Assembly: GCF_920984735.1 (NCBI RefSeq)
Contig: NZ_CAKLBU010000003.1
Span: 186,001-250,000 of the forward strand
DNA from: Pedobacter sp. Leaf250
GTDB lineage: Bacteria > Bacteroidota > Bacteroidia > Sphingobacteriales > Sphingobacteriaceae
Reading direction: 5' to 3'
DNA length: 64,000 nt
Part shown: positions 62,539-64,000 of the stretch, piece by piece
How positions within the stretch are numbered: the stretch's first letter is position 1
Layout: each line of letters opens with the position of its first letter
Position numbers and translations under genes: made by a program
Notes under the pieces: generated by a model
What the model was told of the DNA's origin: nothing
The model's database searches: none
Seen by the model: only the letters and a program-made list of their open reading frames with translations

Positions 62539-64000
62539 ATGAAAAAATCTTTGCTTTTTCTATTTCTTGCAGCCTTATCGTTCAATATATTTGCTCAATC
62601 TTTTTCTATAAAATCAGTTTTGAGTTACCCATTTCCAACACAATTGGTATCATCGCAAATTGGTTCTAAAATTGCATGGGCGGCAAATGAACAAGGCAAA
62701 AGGAATATATATACTGCAGAAGCACCCAGTTATAAGGCAGTTAAAATTACCAATTACAATGAAGATGATGGACAGGAGCTTACCAGCCTTTCTATTTCTG
62801 CAGATGGAAAATGGATAGTATTTGTTCGTGGTGGTGATCATGGTGGCAGAGATGGTGGTCCTGTAAATGCAGCATCATCTGCAATTGCGCCTAAAGTTGA
62901 AGTTTTTACAATTCCGTTTGCTGGAGGGAAGGTTAACTTAATTGCCGAAGGAGATTATCCTCTGATTTCACCTAAAAGCAACCAGCTACTATTTGCCAAA
63001 GGAGGTCAAATATTTTTAAGTCCAATTGATGGTTCTTCATCAGCTAAAAATATCATTACCATAAAGGGAACCAATAGCGCTTACAAATGGTCGCCTGATG
63101 GCGAGAAAGTTGCTTTCGTAAGTAACCGCACCGATCATTCTTTTATTGGTATTTATCAAGAGCAAAAAACACCAATCAAATGGATCCTGCCATCTTTTTC
63201 TAAAGATAATGCCCCTGTTTGGTCTCCTGATGGAAATTCCATCGCTTTTATTAGAATACAAGGAACTGGAGGTGAAACAGATTCTATTTTAAAAGCTAAA
63301 CACCAGGCTTGGGGAATTTGGACGGTAGATCTCAAAACGGAAAAGGGCAAGCAAATCTGGAAAGCGCCAGAAACTTTACGTGGATCTTTTCCATCAATAG
63401 AAGGTGGTGCAAATTTAATGTGGGCAAACGATAAAATTGTTTTTGCTTCGTATGAAGACGGGTGGCCACATCTATACACAATGAAAACTGATGGATCGAA
63501 TAAGATACTACTGACTCCTGGTAATTTTACGGTAGAAAATATCAAATTGAGTAACGATAAAAAGACTTTGGTTTTTGCATCAAATACCGGTAAAGATGTT
63601 CACGATTTGGATCGTAGGCATATTTTTTCCGTTTCAGTGGATAAAGCAAATATGAAACCTTTAAGTTCGGGTTTAGGTATAGAGGCTTATCCTGTTTTTT
63701 CTGCTGATGGAAATCAGGTTTTTTGCTTAAGTGCAACGGCACAGAGACCATTATTACCTGCGGTATTAGAAAATGGCAAAAAACCACAATTAATTGGTAA
63801 GGATTTGATTCCAAATGATTTTCCTATTGGTGAATTGGTTACCCCTAAACACGTAAATTTCAAAGCTGCAGATGGAAATACCGTTTATGGGCAACTGTTT
63901 TCTCCAAAAAAGACTGCTAAGAATCAACCTGCTGTTGTTTATGTTCATGGTGGTCCTCAACGGCAAATGTATTTAGGTTGGAGCCCGATGGATTATTATT
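62539..64000 (+). CDS. S9 family (prolyl oligopeptidase-like) peptidase, 3' end outside window
   Basis: An open frame from the ATG at 62539 runs through the last base; about 487 residues are visible. Signal peptide MKKSLLFLFLAALSFNIFAQ. The visible part is a TolB/DPP4-like propeller with repeating units such as LTSLSISADGKWIVFVRGGD, NSAYKWSPDGEKVAFVSN and APVWSPDGNSIAFIR. It leads into the start of the alpha/beta-hydrolase domain, with VVYVHGGPQRQMYLGW, the oxyanion-hole motif of S9 peptidases. The Ser-Asp-His triad lies beyond the window. Likely a periplasmic dipeptidyl or oligopeptidase. Confidence 0.9.
   Translation, partial: MKKSLLFLFLAALSFNIFAQSFSIKSVLSYPFPTQLVSSQIGSKIAWAANEQGKRNIYTAEAPSYKAVKITNYNEDDGQELTSLSISADGKWIVFVRGGDHGGRDGGPVNAASSAIAPKVEVFTIPFAGGKVNLIAEGDYPLISPKSNQLLFAKGGQIFLSPIDGSSSAKNIITIKGTNSAYKWSPDGEKVAFVSNRTDHSFIGIYQEQKTPIKWILPSFSKDNAPVWSPDGNSIAFIRIQGTGGETDSILKAKHQAWGIWTVDLKTEKGKQIWKAPETLRGSFPSIEGGANLMWANDKIVFASYEDGWPHLYTMKTDGSNKILLTPGNFTVENIKLSNDKKTLVFASNTGKDVHDLDRRHIFSVSVDKANMKPLSSGLGIEAYPVFSADGNQVFCLSATAQRPLLPAVLENGKKPQLIGKDLIPNDFPIGELVTPKHVNFKAADGNTVYGQLFSPKKTAKNQPAVVYVHGGPQRQMYLGWSPMDYY

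Noticed and set aside
62400..62669. Plus-strand ORF spanning the end of SusD and the start of the S9 gene
   Set aside because: It crosses a terminator and overlaps two well-supported genes in another frame.
63040..63814. Minus-strand ORFs opposite the last 1 kb
   Set aside because: They are shadows of the S9 peptidase, whose plus-strand frame is open from 62539 to the window end.
1..64000. tRNA, rRNA or CRISPR features
   Set aside because: No cloverleaf, rRNA block or regular spaced repeat array was recognised by eye; a covariance-model search would be decisive.

Overview
The window looks like chromosomal DNA from a Sphingobacteriaceae-type Bacteroidota, Pedobacter or a close relative. The evidence is three SusC/SusD pairs, a FecI/FecR pair, a hybrid two-component regulator, an M56 peptidase of BlaR1 type, promoter elements of the TAnnTTTG kind with hardly any Shine-Dalgarno sequence, and low G+C. 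No rRNA, tRNA, CRISPR array, intact transposase or plasmid/phage module was recognised.

Layout. (1) 1-2368: the 3' part of a GH32 beta-fructosidase gene and a convergent SGNH hydrolase gene, with a long palindrome between them. (2) 2393-17711: an ECF sigma factor, a FecR anti-sigma factor, a SusC with STN domain, a short SusD, an ABC ATPase, a GldF/GldG-like fused permease, two tandem MutS-like ATPases and a secreted alpha/beta hydrolase. All read in one direction with mostly tiny gaps. The block is bracketed by two diverged copies of a ~98-bp sequence in inverted orientation, and the left copy forms the start of a chimeric ORF that ends in a broken AraC regulator. I recognise no described system with this gene set, and it is my main candidate for something new. 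(3) 17824-25269 (minus strand): a copper/heavy-metal resistance operon with a P1B ATPase, a multicopper oxidase fused to a CopB-like tail, a haem-binding protein, two DUF3347 proteins and a His-rich small protein.

(4) 25270-26105: a long gap holding 10-bp direct repeats, a 39-codon ORF and a strong plus-strand intrinsic terminator that belongs to no annotated gene. (5) 26106-40999: a polysaccharide utilisation locus. A hybrid two-component regulator is divergent from SusC, SusD (with an unusual Gly/Thr-rich insert), a DUF5017 lipoprotein, a PL8 lyase, a GH88 unsaturated glucuronidase and a DUF2264 protein. Together these would bind, import and degrade a uronic-acid polysaccharide; no sulfatase is present. 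(6) 41114-44552: a BlaI-type repressor with a clear operator, an M56 peptidase whose coiled-coil tail is cut by a frameshift at an A8 tract, and a class-C-type serine hydrolase.

(7) 44553-46901: a lipoprotein gene with an Ig-like (Big_2) domain interrupted by an in-frame TGA, an unknown exported protein and sparse DNA. (8) 46902-54876: a cupin, then a lipid-modification cluster (desaturase, DUF1475, DUF1295, CFA-type methyltransferase, FAD oxidoreductase, DUF1365, CFA synthase). It is threaded with short palindromic repeats that also supply the ends of two proteins, and it contains a frameshifted four-helix-bundle pseudogene. (9) 55146-64000: an outer-membrane beta-barrel protein, a third SusC/SusD pair and the start of an S9 peptidase gene that runs off the window.
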